A model generated the notes under the pieces. That model did no database searches. It had not been told where the DNA came from and saw only the letters and a program-made list of their open reading frames with translations. From positions 3,414,001 through 3,478,000 of the forward strand of contig BSYQ01000007.1 in assembly GCA_030272585.1 (NCBI GenBank): 64,000 nucleotides of DNA. Direction: 5' to 3'. Of the stretch, positions 31,519 through 42,560 are shown one piece after another. Origin of the DNA: Bryopsis sp. KO-2023 (taxonomy: Eukaryota > Chlorophyta > Ulvophyceae > Bryopsidales > Bryopsidaceae). A program made the translations under genes and the position numbers. The first letter of the stretch is position 1, and each line of letters starts with the position of its first letter.

Positions 31519-32514
31519 ATGCACATCACTGTGCATCGGAGGTTAAAGAAGGAGGTCTTTGTTTTCTAGTTTGAAACATACGAATGTGTGGCCAAACAGA
31601 TAGGATATATCCAGATATGCAGGGAGGTACTTTATATATAGAAAGAGGGGGATACAGAGAACACGATCAATGGGGTGTGATATACCGAAAGGTCAAAACG
31701 CCGACATGTAAGAAAGATATCGAACACACACACATATATATAGGGATTTGGACAGGTAGAATGGAGATCATGCACAATCAGTGGCTTCTGGATTTGGGCT
31801 AGGATCTAATGGATACCAATGGATAGAAGAATAGGGGAAAGCAGCTGGTGGCTGTTCAGGATGGCTGACCTTTTTTTGTGAAATCTTCGCGCTCTCGAAA
31901 AAACTACAGCAAAAGTGCCCTCCCCCCAACACACGGATCCGCGACGGTTTTCCTTGTAGTGAAAAATGTCACGCTTTCCATGATATTCCCCCTCGCCACT
32001 GCTTTCCACACATAAATTATTCAAGCCGACAAAATATCTCTTCATTCGCAAAACCAATACTAATCAAACTGGAAAGGGCCCTTGACGACTCCCCATCGCC
32101 GCCCCCAGTCTGTCAATAACGAGTTGATAAACCAAAAGGGCAGAAAGCTGCCTTCATCGATTAAGTAAAGCGCCAACTGCACGCTTTCTTCAGAGTGTCA
32201 GTGATTATCCCGTACAGTAAGCGGTACTGCCATGTCTGACCCACGTAGTTAAAGACACCCAGCACCCCGGCCCACTCCAGGGCTGTGGTGGGAAGGCGTT
32301 TGTATCGACTAGAAGTTGGCGTCCTCCACAACCCCGACTGTTTTGGTTCTGGGAACGCTTTCCGGGGTGTTCAGCGGAAACTCGGCGCGAGTGGCGTCAC
32401 AGAGAGAGGGGAGGCGAAAAGAAACGCGTTGTTCAGCGCTTGTCGTAGAGGTTCGAGTACTTTAGCGTCGGCAGGGGTGTGAACGCCAAGTTTGGCGGAA
32501 CCGAGCTAGTTTTC
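31519..32514. other. Region between TUBE1 and the SAP30-like gene
   Basis: The left part is probably TUBE1 3' UTR, with short AC and TA microsatellites at about 31725-31742. On the minus strand, 32377-32161 is an open frame with protein-like composition but no ATG (see findings). The right end is the SAP30-like promoter. Confidence 0.45.
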
Positions 32515-33872
32515 ATGCGCGGTGGGGATGGGAGCGAGGTGGCGGCGGTTGGGAAGGCGAGATCCGCAGCAGACGTCCCCAGGAGGAGCAGGACCACCAG
32601 GGGGCAAGCTGCTGCAGCAAACGCACCGAAGACACAGCCCGTGGTCACGAAAACGAAGTTGAAAGTGGCTGCTGCCGCATCCAGGGTACCGACGCTCGCT
32701 TGACGTTGCATGTTTCGCGTGTTTGGTTTTTCCAGTGACACAGGGGATCGAACGCTTTTTTGGGACGGGGGGTTACTCCCCGTGTGTGCGCACGCTGTGC
32801 GAGAGTCGTCGTTTGCTTTATTTTGTCTTTTTTTTATTCGGTTTTCGTCTGTGTTTGTGTTGGTTCAGGGGTCGGTGGACTTCTCTAAGCTCAAGGTACG
32901 AACTTCGTTGCTTTTCTTTTTCGATTCCGCCCCGCTGGTTTGGAAAGCAAGAGGGGAAAAGGGGAGAAAAAAAAAAGACCTGATGACAAACGGGCCTTTT
33001 GTGCCGCGCATTCGCTTACTTGTTGCGTCTTATCTGATTCGCTAGAGCGATGCGCTCAGAAAATACATGCGAGTCTATGAGGTCCGAGGGACATCGCTCT
33101 ACAGCAGCAAGGACATTCTGTGCAAAGCCGTGGAGCAGCATTTTGCAGCAATGGTAAAAAAATCATTACATCACAATATAATCGTCTTTGATCTCTTTTG
33201 TTCCCCAATACCACATTCATTAATCTATGGTCCGCGTTCAAGACAAAAAAAATCTATTTCAAAAAGAATTAAAGAACTTCACACATTTTGACAACCAGAG
33301 CTCTTTCTTTTTGTTCTTTTTTCCTTTCCCTGTGGTGGGGACACTATTTTTCAACGGATGCTTTTCTTGAACGATTTTGAAATTGCAGCAATAAATATTG
33401 AAAAAAGGCACAGTTTTTTTCTGTGTCTGTAGTTTTTTTGGTAATTTACGCATCAGCAGAAGCACAGCCTTATTTATTGTTAACAAGAAGTCCTAGCTGG
33501 ATCCGCAAATGTGTTTTCAACCAAAGTTGCGTTTTGGCTCAAAGATATATTTCAGCACTTGGTGGTGAATGGTTTCTTAGGAGTATCCCCCAAACTGAAA
33601 CCACCAGCACAGAAACTGGAAACAATCTATGGCTGGCTTTTCCTCATTTTTTTTCCCCTCGAACATTCAAGAAATTTTAGGCAGGATCAAAGTAGGATTT
33701 TGGAAAAAAAAAGGAATTCCCCCCCCCCCCCTGGCCCATGCCGAACACAAAAAAGAAGACTAGCAAAATGTCCAGTAATGGTATATTATTTCGTTACTGG
33801 TTGTAACAGGTTGTGAAGGAGGAGGAGGTTTTAATGGATTTTTCCATTCGATTGCGGGCTGATGCTGGCTAA
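32515..33872 (+). CDS. SAP30: SAP30-type Sin3-binding protein, 4 exons, about 122 aa
   Basis: SAP30 is a subunit of Sin3-histone deacetylase co-repressor complexes and contacts Sin3 through its C-terminal domain. Inferred exons: 32515-32685, 32869-32895 (27 nt), 33046-33153, 33810-33872, all in phase 0. The first 57 residues are a basic, Ala-rich tail with no zinc finger. The rest is the Sin3-binding fold: VDFSKLK, then ALRKYMRVYEVRG, DILCKAVEQHFAAM and VLMDFSIRLRADAG, aligning with the animal motif of VDLxxL, RRYxRxFxL, LxxxVxxHF and a final FIYSVK-like strand. It is shorter than animal SAP30 and lacks its N-terminal zinc-binding module. The exon 1 donor (AGG|GTACCG) and the start codon are the least certain points. 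Confidence 0.82.
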
Positions 33873-34597
33873 AAATAATTCAAGAATTTGATGAACTTCT
33901 TCTTCTTCTTTTGGGGAGGTTCTTGAAGGAGGGGTGGGGGGGGTGGATTTTGCACTGGGCTGTAGGTACATGTATTAATCTATTGACAGAAACAGGGCAC
34001 GGGTGTGAAAAGAAAATCAATTTCAAAATGGATTGACAGGTGATTTTACTCTTTTCTTCAATTGTAGGTAGGTAGGTAGGTTGGACAGATGAGGGGGGAA
34101 TTTGTTGCTGAATGCATTTGTTTTAGAAAATGGTGGGATGTGGATGCATTCAATGTCTTTCTACGCAGCAGGGGCTGTGCGTTCTTGGTGAAGTATGATG
34201 GAAAAAAATAAACCTTGTTTTTACTGACGGCTGTAATGCTTTCGTGCGTTGATCGACCCTTGGATCTCATTCCGTATGGTGTCCGTTTGGAATTATGCTG
34301 CACCTCCAAGCAATACTCTCTTGTCGGAAAACCTGAGCAATGTTTCTTTCATTTGGACGCTGTGCCAACCATCCAGTTGAATTCTTACACCTTGCATGCA
34401 AGAATCCAGCCCCATAGAAACGATCGACTTATTCCGAAGTCGATCGCCTCGACAGGATTCCACCACCAACTGATCGTCAGGGGAAGATCAGAAGCTCGCA
34501 TCCAGTAGTGTCAATTTTTCTCATCATCACCGCATTCAAATAAAACCAGTGCCAGATTCTGGCACCTCCCTTTTTTTGCGCTTGTATTTGGGACGAC
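33873..34597. other. Region between the SAP30-like and PsbP-like genes
   Basis: Holds the SAP30-like 3' UTR, a GTAG tetranucleotide run at about 34066-34081, and an unsupported 90-codon ORF (34236-34508). Nothing else is recognised. Confidence 0.45.
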
Positions 34598-37069
34598 ATG
34601 TTGCACGCAGCGCAGATCCCAACGTCGTCGACGACGAACTCCTTCGGGATCCGACGGAAACAACGTGGCGGCGCAAAGCAGGGCCGAATCTGCTGCTCGC
34701 GTGCAGCGCCGGAACGTCAACGCGACTCGTCCCGAGATTGTACAGGTACGAACCCACAGCTTTTCTCCTTTTCACAGCTCAAAAGAAATGTCGCCACGAA
34801 TCACCAGGAAAAAGATCGCTTCCCAACGCTCTCTTTGATTAGAGTGGGGACGAGGAAGGCACATAAAGCAGGAAATCGCGCTGAGTGATCTCGTTTATCA
34901 TGTTTTCTTGAGTTTTATAAATATATATATATTTTTTTTGGGGGGGGGGCTTCGTTGCAGTTGACAGAAGGTCGACTCTGGGTCTTGGTGCGTGCATCGC
35001 TACCTATGGGTTCGCATCTGCGTTGTTACCGCCAGCGTCTGAGGCGTCGGTGAGGTCTGCTCGCTACTCTGCCTGATGGAACGACTTCGTGTGTGATCGT
35101 CGAAAAGCTTCTCCAACAAATCTGTGGGGAAAAAAATCAACAGATCCTTGAGAAAATGATTGCGTGTGGTTTGTCTGGCAGGACCTAGCAACCAGGATTC
35201 CACAGGGCTATGAGGTATGGGCAGAATTCCAACACCTGTGTTGAGCTCTGAAAATTGCAGCAGATTGATTTTGAATGCATGCGAATTCGGGTTGCCAACA
35301 AACCTCACTTCAGAAAGATGAGCATCGGGATCATGTTTAAGATGTGTCCCAGCATTTCACATATTTCACTGTCAAGCAAGAATCGACTCAGGAAAACTCC
35401 AGCTTTTTTTCATCGTGAAGATTGCTTCCCGAGAATGCACCGTTTGCAATCTGAGCATCCGATCGACCCCTGCTCCTCAGTGTTTTAATTGCTCTAGTTC
35501 CACTTATTGTGCCTATCCTGTTAATGCTTTTAGGATTCTTTACAAGTGCTGTACAAGCCCTTGTTTTTTCGACTTTAGCTGGAGCGTAGAAAAGTTAAAA
35601 GCTCTATCAAAATGTGTTATTTTGCTTTTCCCTGTTTCAGTTTGGCACCGTCCAGGACACCACTCTAGCATACGAGTTTGCTTACCCGAAACAAACGCTG
35701 TCAGGCAAAAAGCTTGCGATTTTCGTGTCCAAAAAGCCTACCAGATATTCGTCGGTGACCCCCATGAGCGCAGATGCTGAGCAGAGGATCGTTTGTCAAG
35801 TGGCTGACTTCAAAAACAATGTCTTTGCTTCCATCTCTGTGTGTCGACCTCCGGGGGTGCTCATGGGCAGAGATCCATCGGAGTGGAGGTCCGGGGAAGT
35901 TGCACAAGCTATATTAAATGACAGGTGCTTTTTTCAAACGCACCAAATCTTTTCTCTGTCGAGAATTTCCCTGCCCGAACTCTTCGCGCACAATTCTCAT
36001 GCCCAGATTTTGATCCTTCAAAGGGTTTTTTCATGCCCAAAAATTCTTTTTCCGAAAAACTTTGTAGTGACGTCGCTTTTTTGGTTTCTTTAAATTTTGA
36101 AGTGCATTTGGAAACCCTGTTGATTTTATGTATATATAAAGGAGACCCACCAGTCAGGAAAAAAAAGGGTACTGTGGAAAGGGCAAATTTGGTTGTACAG
36201 TTTTTCCTTGCAATGAGATGGATTTTTTCTTGGATTGTGAATAGAAAACAGGATTGGTTTTGACAAACTTCTCAAAATTATTCTCTTCAAACTTTTTTTT
36301 TCTTCTGTTTTTTGCATTTTTTTGTACAGATCGGTGGGTCGCAATAGCTTGGGAAGGAGATCCTTCATGGGGCAACTAGAGGGGACCGGAGCGGAAATGA
36401 AAGATGGGGACGTTTATTGGCAATATGAATCTATCATTCAGGTTTGTGGAGCAGCCGATAATGGTCTTGCTGGACTCGTTGAAATATCCATCGAAACAAC
36501 GACACGACGCCCCCCCCCCCTCCCTCTCTTTTCCTTTATGTTCGTGGTTTGGCATTTAGGATTCGGTGGTTGGGTCAGGAGTGGGGTGTTCTATTTTAAA
36601 TGCAACTATATATTTCGATGGATTTTGCTTTTTGCAACTGCTGTTTGTTTTCTTTGGAACCTGCAAGGAAACCTTGGAGGTTTTCTCCAGTCTTTTTCTA
36701 CATTTTTCTGTCACAAAACAAGCATTGGTACTAGCTCCAAACCCTTGTCTTTGCCACATGTACATACATTCTAAACCAAATATTGCAGCTTTCTTTTTCC
36801 TTTCCCATCTTCATTTTTGCTTTTTCATGCAGGGTTCACCCACACCGACCGACAGTTCCAGAGAAACCTTTCGCCATCAATATTCCGTCACCAGCGTCCG
36901 TCCTGGTCAAAACGGCGAACCTTACTTATACACTCTGAACGTCTCCTGTCCCGAAGAGATCTGGGACGACCTAGGCCCCTTACTTGGAGCATGCATTACA
37001 TCTTTTCGACTAACCACCCCTGTCAAGGGTTACGTTCCCCCAGATGTGACCCCTCTGCTGCCATTCTAA
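34598..37069 (+). CDS. PsbP-domain thylakoid lumen protein, 5 exons, about 289 aa
   Basis: PsbP-domain proteins are lumenal; the founding member supports the photosystem II oxygen-evolving complex and others help assemble photosystems. Inferred exons: 34598-34745, 34961-35049, 35641-35924, 36330-36441, 36833-37069. The first 50 residues are Ser/Arg-rich like a stromal transit peptide. Exon 2 encodes a thylakoid transfer segment: twin arginine (DRRSTLG), a hydrophobic stretch GACIATYGFASALL and a likely cleavage site at ASEAS, which indicates the Tat route. The mature part has LAYEFAYPKQ, YWQYESIIQ, FRHQYSVTSV, YLYTLNVSCPEEIW and a GYVPPD tail resembling land-plant PPD proteins. It is a PsbP-like paralogue rather than clearly PsbP itself. 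It is convergent with TAF13. Confidence 0.87.
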
Positions 37070-37864
37070 AGGGGTCATTATTCTTTTCAAGTTTGACTCA
37101 TGGTTTGGAGGCTGGGTGTTTCATAGGCATGAGCAGTGTATGAGTTTCTTGTTCAAGCTGGGGGAGGGGGCGTAAGAAAGCTCCGGTATGGTTTTGGAAT
37201 GGCCATTCCGTCGATTTTTGAGATTGGGACTTGCTTTTGACAGTGGTTTTGTTTATTCATTTTGGCATTTTGAAAATTGGTCCCTTGTCATTGGATGTTG
37301 AAAGCGACTTAATACAGTAAAACCTGTCCCAATGCAATGAAATGAGACACAACAATTTTCACCAATGAAGCATCATTTTTAATTTTCAACACCGATTTGG
37401 TGTCTGCAAAGGGGTTTGGTATCCCACTGGTAGCCCTACTATATTCATCCCCATGGGAAGTGGGCAAGCACTGTCTCAAGCGACATTGAGAAGGATGGAT
37501 TATTTGATGATTGCATTCAAGAAAAATTGCTGCCTAGTGAAAACAATGCATTGAAGTGTGATCAGAAGCTTGATTTAGATCGATCCTCTTATCGCTCAAA
37601 GAAAGCGTCAGCCGTTTCGGTTCAATCTCATGTACAGCTTAGAAATCTCCTTTTCTCTACAGTCACTCTTTTCTTTGTCACACATCCTACCATGCACCTA
37701 GTTTTCATAAAATCTTCCTTCTGCTGACCCCAATCTCTATATCACTAAAGCCAAAACTGAATAGGTGGCGGTCACCTATTCCAGCTGCACACATCCCAAG
37801 AAAACATTGCCTCGGTGCCCCCAACCTGCAATGTTCTGTTCTTTGGGAGGCTTCTTGTTTTCTT
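37070..37864. other. Convergent intergenic region between the PsbP-like gene and TAF13
   Basis: Two genes end towards each other across 795 bp. It probably consists of the two 3' UTRs; no gene or repeat is recognised. Confidence 0.5.
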
Positions 37865-39410
37865 TTACGACTGTGCTTCACCTGTGTTTTGTGCCAACGG
37901 CTCCTGCTGTGGTTGAGATTGGGCTTCAGAATGTGACAGAGGTGGATTGTTCTGAGGTGGCTGAGTCGTATCGTTGTTTGTGGCCGGAGCCTGCCCAGTA
38001 TCATTTTCTTGGGCCTCAGCGGCGGCGGCAGCTGCCGCCGCCTCCTTTTTAGCTGCGCCCAATGCTAGCAAATCAGTCTTGTCATAGTCCATCTGCAAGA
38101 AAAAATGCACAACACAGGCATTTACTAAACGATTGGCATGATAGTTTTTTTATTTTTTTCTGGCTGCAATATATCCAGGTCTGCAATGATTTCGACCAGA
38201 GGAAAGAAGTTTAATCGGCAAATGCTGTTCCAGCTTATTCAGTTTCGAGAATAGAAGTAAAAACAAGAAATCGATGCCTGCTCACCTTTCTGGCCTTCTT
38301 AATTTCTTCATTTTTCTCTAGCAAGTCCTTCAACCTTTCCAGTTTGTGAGGCTCCTGGAAAAGATGCAAAAAAAAGAAGAAAGAAATTAATAGTGTCAAT
38401 CGACACCAAAAAAGCAAGTCCCTTTCCTTTGGCAATTCAGGAGCTTTTCAATAGTAGTTTTTAAAAAGAAAAAAGAAAAGGACTAGTGAATATATAGATA
38501 TACGCATATTCAATTTACATAATACAACCTTGCCCAATGAAGGTTGCCCTGTCCATGAGGTGATTTAGCCCTATATATAAACACAGATACATACTCACAT
38601 CTTTGACTTGCCACACAAAATCTTCGTATTTCAACTTTCCTCGAATTGCTGCAGTCTCCATGGCTCTATGCAACAAGGATGACACATACTCGAACACGAC
38701 GTCCTAAAAATACAGCCGAAATCCATCCATCGTTTTCCCTTTCAAACTGGCACAACTGATTTGATAAAACCGAACAAAACACAGGTGGGAAAAAAAAAAC
38801 ATCACTCGCTGATCACCTCGACAAGCTCCACCGTTTCATGCCTGGGGGCAGCATTGTCTCCGAAACCATACATCATCCCAGGCACTTCTTGGACAAAAGA
38901 AAAGAGAGGGGAAGCACAGTCAGGGAGTGCGATTTGACATCTTTCCTTCTTTCCATTTCTCACTCTTTTTTCACTGTGTTCAGTTCTCATTGTGTGGCAC
39001 TCACAGTCTTTCTCAAAAAGCCCACGTCTGACTGGACCATCAGCATCAGCATCCCCTGTTAAATACACACCATAAATTCAGACATCACCATCTCTTCATT
39101 ACAGCGCCACAAGAAATATCAAAAATTCCTTGTTTGACGCAATTGCACCCCAGCAATACGTTGAAAAGTTGGCCCAAGCATAAAAAAAATAGTACTCATT
39201 TCTTCACCTTCCAACCCGACCTGCTTGCGCGAGCTTCATGCGTTTTCGCGAAGATTCTCCGCTGGCTTTTGCAGGGCTCGGTTCATTGACCACACCTCCA
39301 GAAATGTCCGCCATCGTTCGAAGGGCCTCCCCCTGTTTCGCTGGTAACATGGCATGCACTGGCTCAATGCTCCCACTGTCTTCCTTCATGTGTGAATTTA
39401 CCGCATTCAT
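37865..39410 (-). CDS. TAF13: TFIID subunit TAF13, 6 exons, about 231 aa
   Basis: TAF13 is a histone-fold subunit of general transcription factor TFIID that pairs with TAF11. Inferred exons on the minus strand: 39410-39208, 39027-39005, 38884-38817, 38703-38599, 38354-38286, 38092-37865. The histone fold is clear: GLFEKDLPGMMYGFGD, then ETVELVEDVVFEYVSSLLHRAM, YEDFVWQVKD and HKLERLKDLLEKNEEIKKARK match the human protein block for block. The N-terminal 65 residues are a variable tail. The last exon adds a 75-residue extension with an eight-Ala run and many Gln/Pro/Asn. An alternative in-frame join of exons 1 and 2 (39221 to 39055) is also possible and would insert a GDADADG stretch. Confidence 0.92.
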
Positions 39411-39975
39411 TTACATAAATGAAAACATTAACGTCCCATCAATCGCGCCGCCATTTTTTCAGGAGTTTTTTTCCCTTTTCTTCGGATGATCACGTTGTTT
39501 GAGCTCCTCCACTTCGTGCCACACAGAAACAAACAAACAAAAAAACAGCGAATTATCATAAAATTCATACATTGGGTTGTGGTTGCCTGCGTTTGTCCAG
39601 AATGAGGTCAGAAATGGGTCATCTTATCCCAAGTTTCAGATATTTCCATGAGGGTGGTCCTCTCTCACGAGCAAACGGAGTTCCTTGAACTGCTTTTTTG
39701 AGTTTCCAGGTGCAATAGCTACATAGTTATGGGGCTGACGATCTCGTCAAGTTTTCTTTTCGTGGCCAGCTTGCTGCTTCTTGGTCAGGTTCGTGACTTG
39801 GAAGTCTGATCAAGCGAAAAGGATCTGCCTTTGTCAACAGAATCAAGTCGCCGCCCCCGGCTGTGCCAGTCCCCTTCCTTGAAACTCCTTTTGGATCATA
39901 AAAACGATAGGGCTAACAGAGTGGCACACCCTGTTGCAGCTGGCCTGTGCACGACCTTCACCGCGACGACTCGCC
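39411..39975. promoter_or_regulatory. Divergent region between TAF13 and the small membrane-protein gene
   Basis: 565 bp lie between two outward-facing start codons. No defined motif is seen. Confidence 0.4.
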
Positions 39976-40905
39976 ATGCCGGACGTCTTTGACGTCCCCG
40001 CTGTGAAGTTACAGAAACCAGCAAAGCTCTATAAATCAACCCTTTCTCGAAAAATGCTCGGTTTGAAACAACCTGACGAAGATATAGCGATTCCGAGACT
40101 AGCGCACGTGCGTCGCACCGGCAGGTTTCGAACTGAACCTGTTCCTAAGAGGAGCCCGTCGGAAACCTTCGAGTACTTATTGGATGAATGTATCGCTTGG
40201 CTGGTGGTTTTTCTTCTGGCGGGGTTCGTGGCTCATCAGGCGGTAAAAGAGTTTAGAGATAGACAGAGCTGGAGCCCAAACCCAGCCCGTCAAGGTCCGT
40301 TTCGAACTGCGCTGCCAAGCGGGGTCGACTTGGGCCACATTCACGGGTGTTGCATGGTGACTTTGGAAACGTCCAAGGTAAGAATATCCCAGATCAAAAG
40401 AAAAAAAAGCCCAACTACAGTCCCCTGTCTTCTCTTGCGTCCAGCGTGTGAGGTGTGTTTGTGTGTACCAGAAAGGGGTTGAGCCGTCGAATCCATCGAG
40501 CCGCCAAGGAGGAATGCGATTGCGCAGCAATGGGCGGAAGGTGCGGGCATAATGAAACAAAGATACATACAAACCAACCTAACACATGGTTGTCGACAAA
40601 GACGAGCCCCCCCCCAAAAAAAAAAGAAAAAAAAATGTCGAAAAAAGAGTCCAAGCTTCAATCAAACGAAACCAAAATTGCACGGGTCTCTGACTATCCA
40701 GTTGGCTTTTGTTTGGGTGAGGGGAAGAGAAGCCGTTGATCCCAGGTTACAGAATTGAAAATTGGCTCGATTAGGTCTTGGGAGTTCAGAGTTTTGTTTT
40801 ATTATCCCCCCCCCCTGTAGATCTATACAGTTTTTCATTCTCAGAAAAGGCACCGACTGAATTAAATTTTCTTGTTTTTCACAGGGCAACTCCCCATGGG
40901 TGTGA
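39976..40905 (+). CDS. Unrecognised single-TM protein, 2 exons, about 140 aa
   Basis: Exon 1 is 39976-40377 (134 codons) with ATG in the context GCCATGCC and ends at a strong donor, AAG|GTAAGA. The best acceptor that keeps phase is at 40883-40884 after a T-rich tract, giving a seven-codon exon 40885-40905 and the C-terminus GNSPWV. The N-terminal 70 residues are basic. One hydrophobic segment at about residues 74-91 (IAWLVVFLLAGFVAHQAV) follows an acidic patch, and the remainder is Pro/Gly-rich and soluble. No family is recognised. The short last exon is an inference. Confidence 0.55.
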
Positions 40906-42560
40906 AGCGGGTAGACCCCCCCCAAATGACCTTTTTCACAAAACAGTGAAGGGGAAAAACACTGAAAGAAATAAGAAAAAAAAAAGACACACAAGAGATA
41001 TACTGCCCCAAAGGTTGGATTAAAAGAAAATACTGTCATCACAAACAAAGACCTGCCCCAAAGCTGCACCAGCTTGAATTTTAATATTTTTTTTTTTGGG
41101 ACCAGATAATGAAAGCTCAAATTATCTCTGTCCGCTTGGATGTAAAAGAATAATTCAACACAAAATAAACGAAGCACTGAAGCACAGGCCCATCAAATAG
41201 TCAGGGGAAACAATCGAAATTATGTTTTTTTTTACTTTCTTTCTTTTTCTCATCCCTTTTTGTTACAAAAAACCCCCACAGGTTCTCCCGGTTTTGCCGA
41301 GGACGAATATTTGCCCCCCATTCACCACCATTGCCTTCTTGTTCAATGCTGCTCCTTTCTTTTTTTTTAAATCATGTTCCCAACCTTTGTTTTTTTAAAA
41401 CACTATATGCTACATCCAGACGGACATAAATAGGGCAAATTAAAACGAAAAGAAAAAAAAAGACCCCTCCCCAAAATATGCGACGAAATTTTAATCAACA
41501 AATTGTCTTGTTCCTTCCAAACCTGAAAGAAACAAGTCGTAATATATTCTTTTTTTCCCTCTTTTTTTTTTTTTTTTTGCTTTTTTTTGTGGTTTTCATT
41601 GAAACCCCCATAATCCCCCTCCCCGAAAAAATATTTTGAAAAGTATTTTCCCACTCCTCCATATTTTAATTTTTTTTTGTGGTTAAAAGGTTTTAAATAA
41701 TCCTGGAGGAGAGGCAGGAGAAAGCATCCCATCAAAAAAATCTATACAACAAATGGTTCTCTTTTCTTTTCTTTTCATTTTTTATACTGAATCGGGGAAC
41801 CATACAGGCATGCGCTCTCTTGATATTTTTTTCTTATATCTTCACATATCCGCAACTTTTTTTGTTTTTTTTTTCCAAACTTTTTTTGTTTTCCTTCTTT
41901 TTTAATAAATCCCAGATTTTCTTTCTACAATTTTTTTTTTCCCAACACACACACTTAAAACCGAACACCCCTTGCTCAAAAAAATCAAAATCATTGACAG
42001 TGGAGGTGGCCATTGACAATGCTAAAAAATAAGACAGCAAAAAAAACCTGTCTCTTTCCCTCTAACAACCCCCCCTTCCCCTTTTTTTTTTTTTTCGCCA
42101 ACACCCTATTTTGGACATAGTAGTATATTGTATCATTTCTTTTGGAATGATACCTTTTTTTTTTTATAGGTCACAGCCTCTCTCCAAAAAAAAAAAAAAA
42201 AAACGCTTAAAAAAAAAAAAATCAGAAAAACAACAGCAAATCACCTCAAACGAACGGGTGAAAGAAATGCTCTGTCTGACAGACATACGAACATTTCAAA
42301 AAAAAAACGGAACAAAAAATAGAAACCAGGAAGTGGGTCTCCAATTCAATTGGTCCCCCAAAAAAAGGAAAACAAGCATCAGCACATTTCACAAAATACA
42401 TATTAACCAGAACCCCAATCCACCCCCCCCTGTTCAGTTTATGTTCAGTTTACATTTTTCAACCCTGGGGAAAAGCGACAGGGAATCAAGAACATGACCC
42501 CCCTCCTTTTCCCCTCCCCTTGCCCTTTTCCCCCCGGAAAAAGGGAAACAAAATAGGGGT
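40906..42560. other. Homopolymer-rich intergenic region
   Basis: Long poly-T and poly-A tracts (41561-41578, 42185-42202, 42208-42221) alternate with C-rich runs. No coding region is supported. Most of it probably belongs to the 3' UTR of the minus-strand gene ending at 42561. Confidence 0.5.

Noticed and set aside
34236-34508. 90-codon ORF between the SAP30-like and PsbP-like genes
   Set aside because: No recognised similarity, no splice support and no clear codon pattern; the length is compatible with chance.
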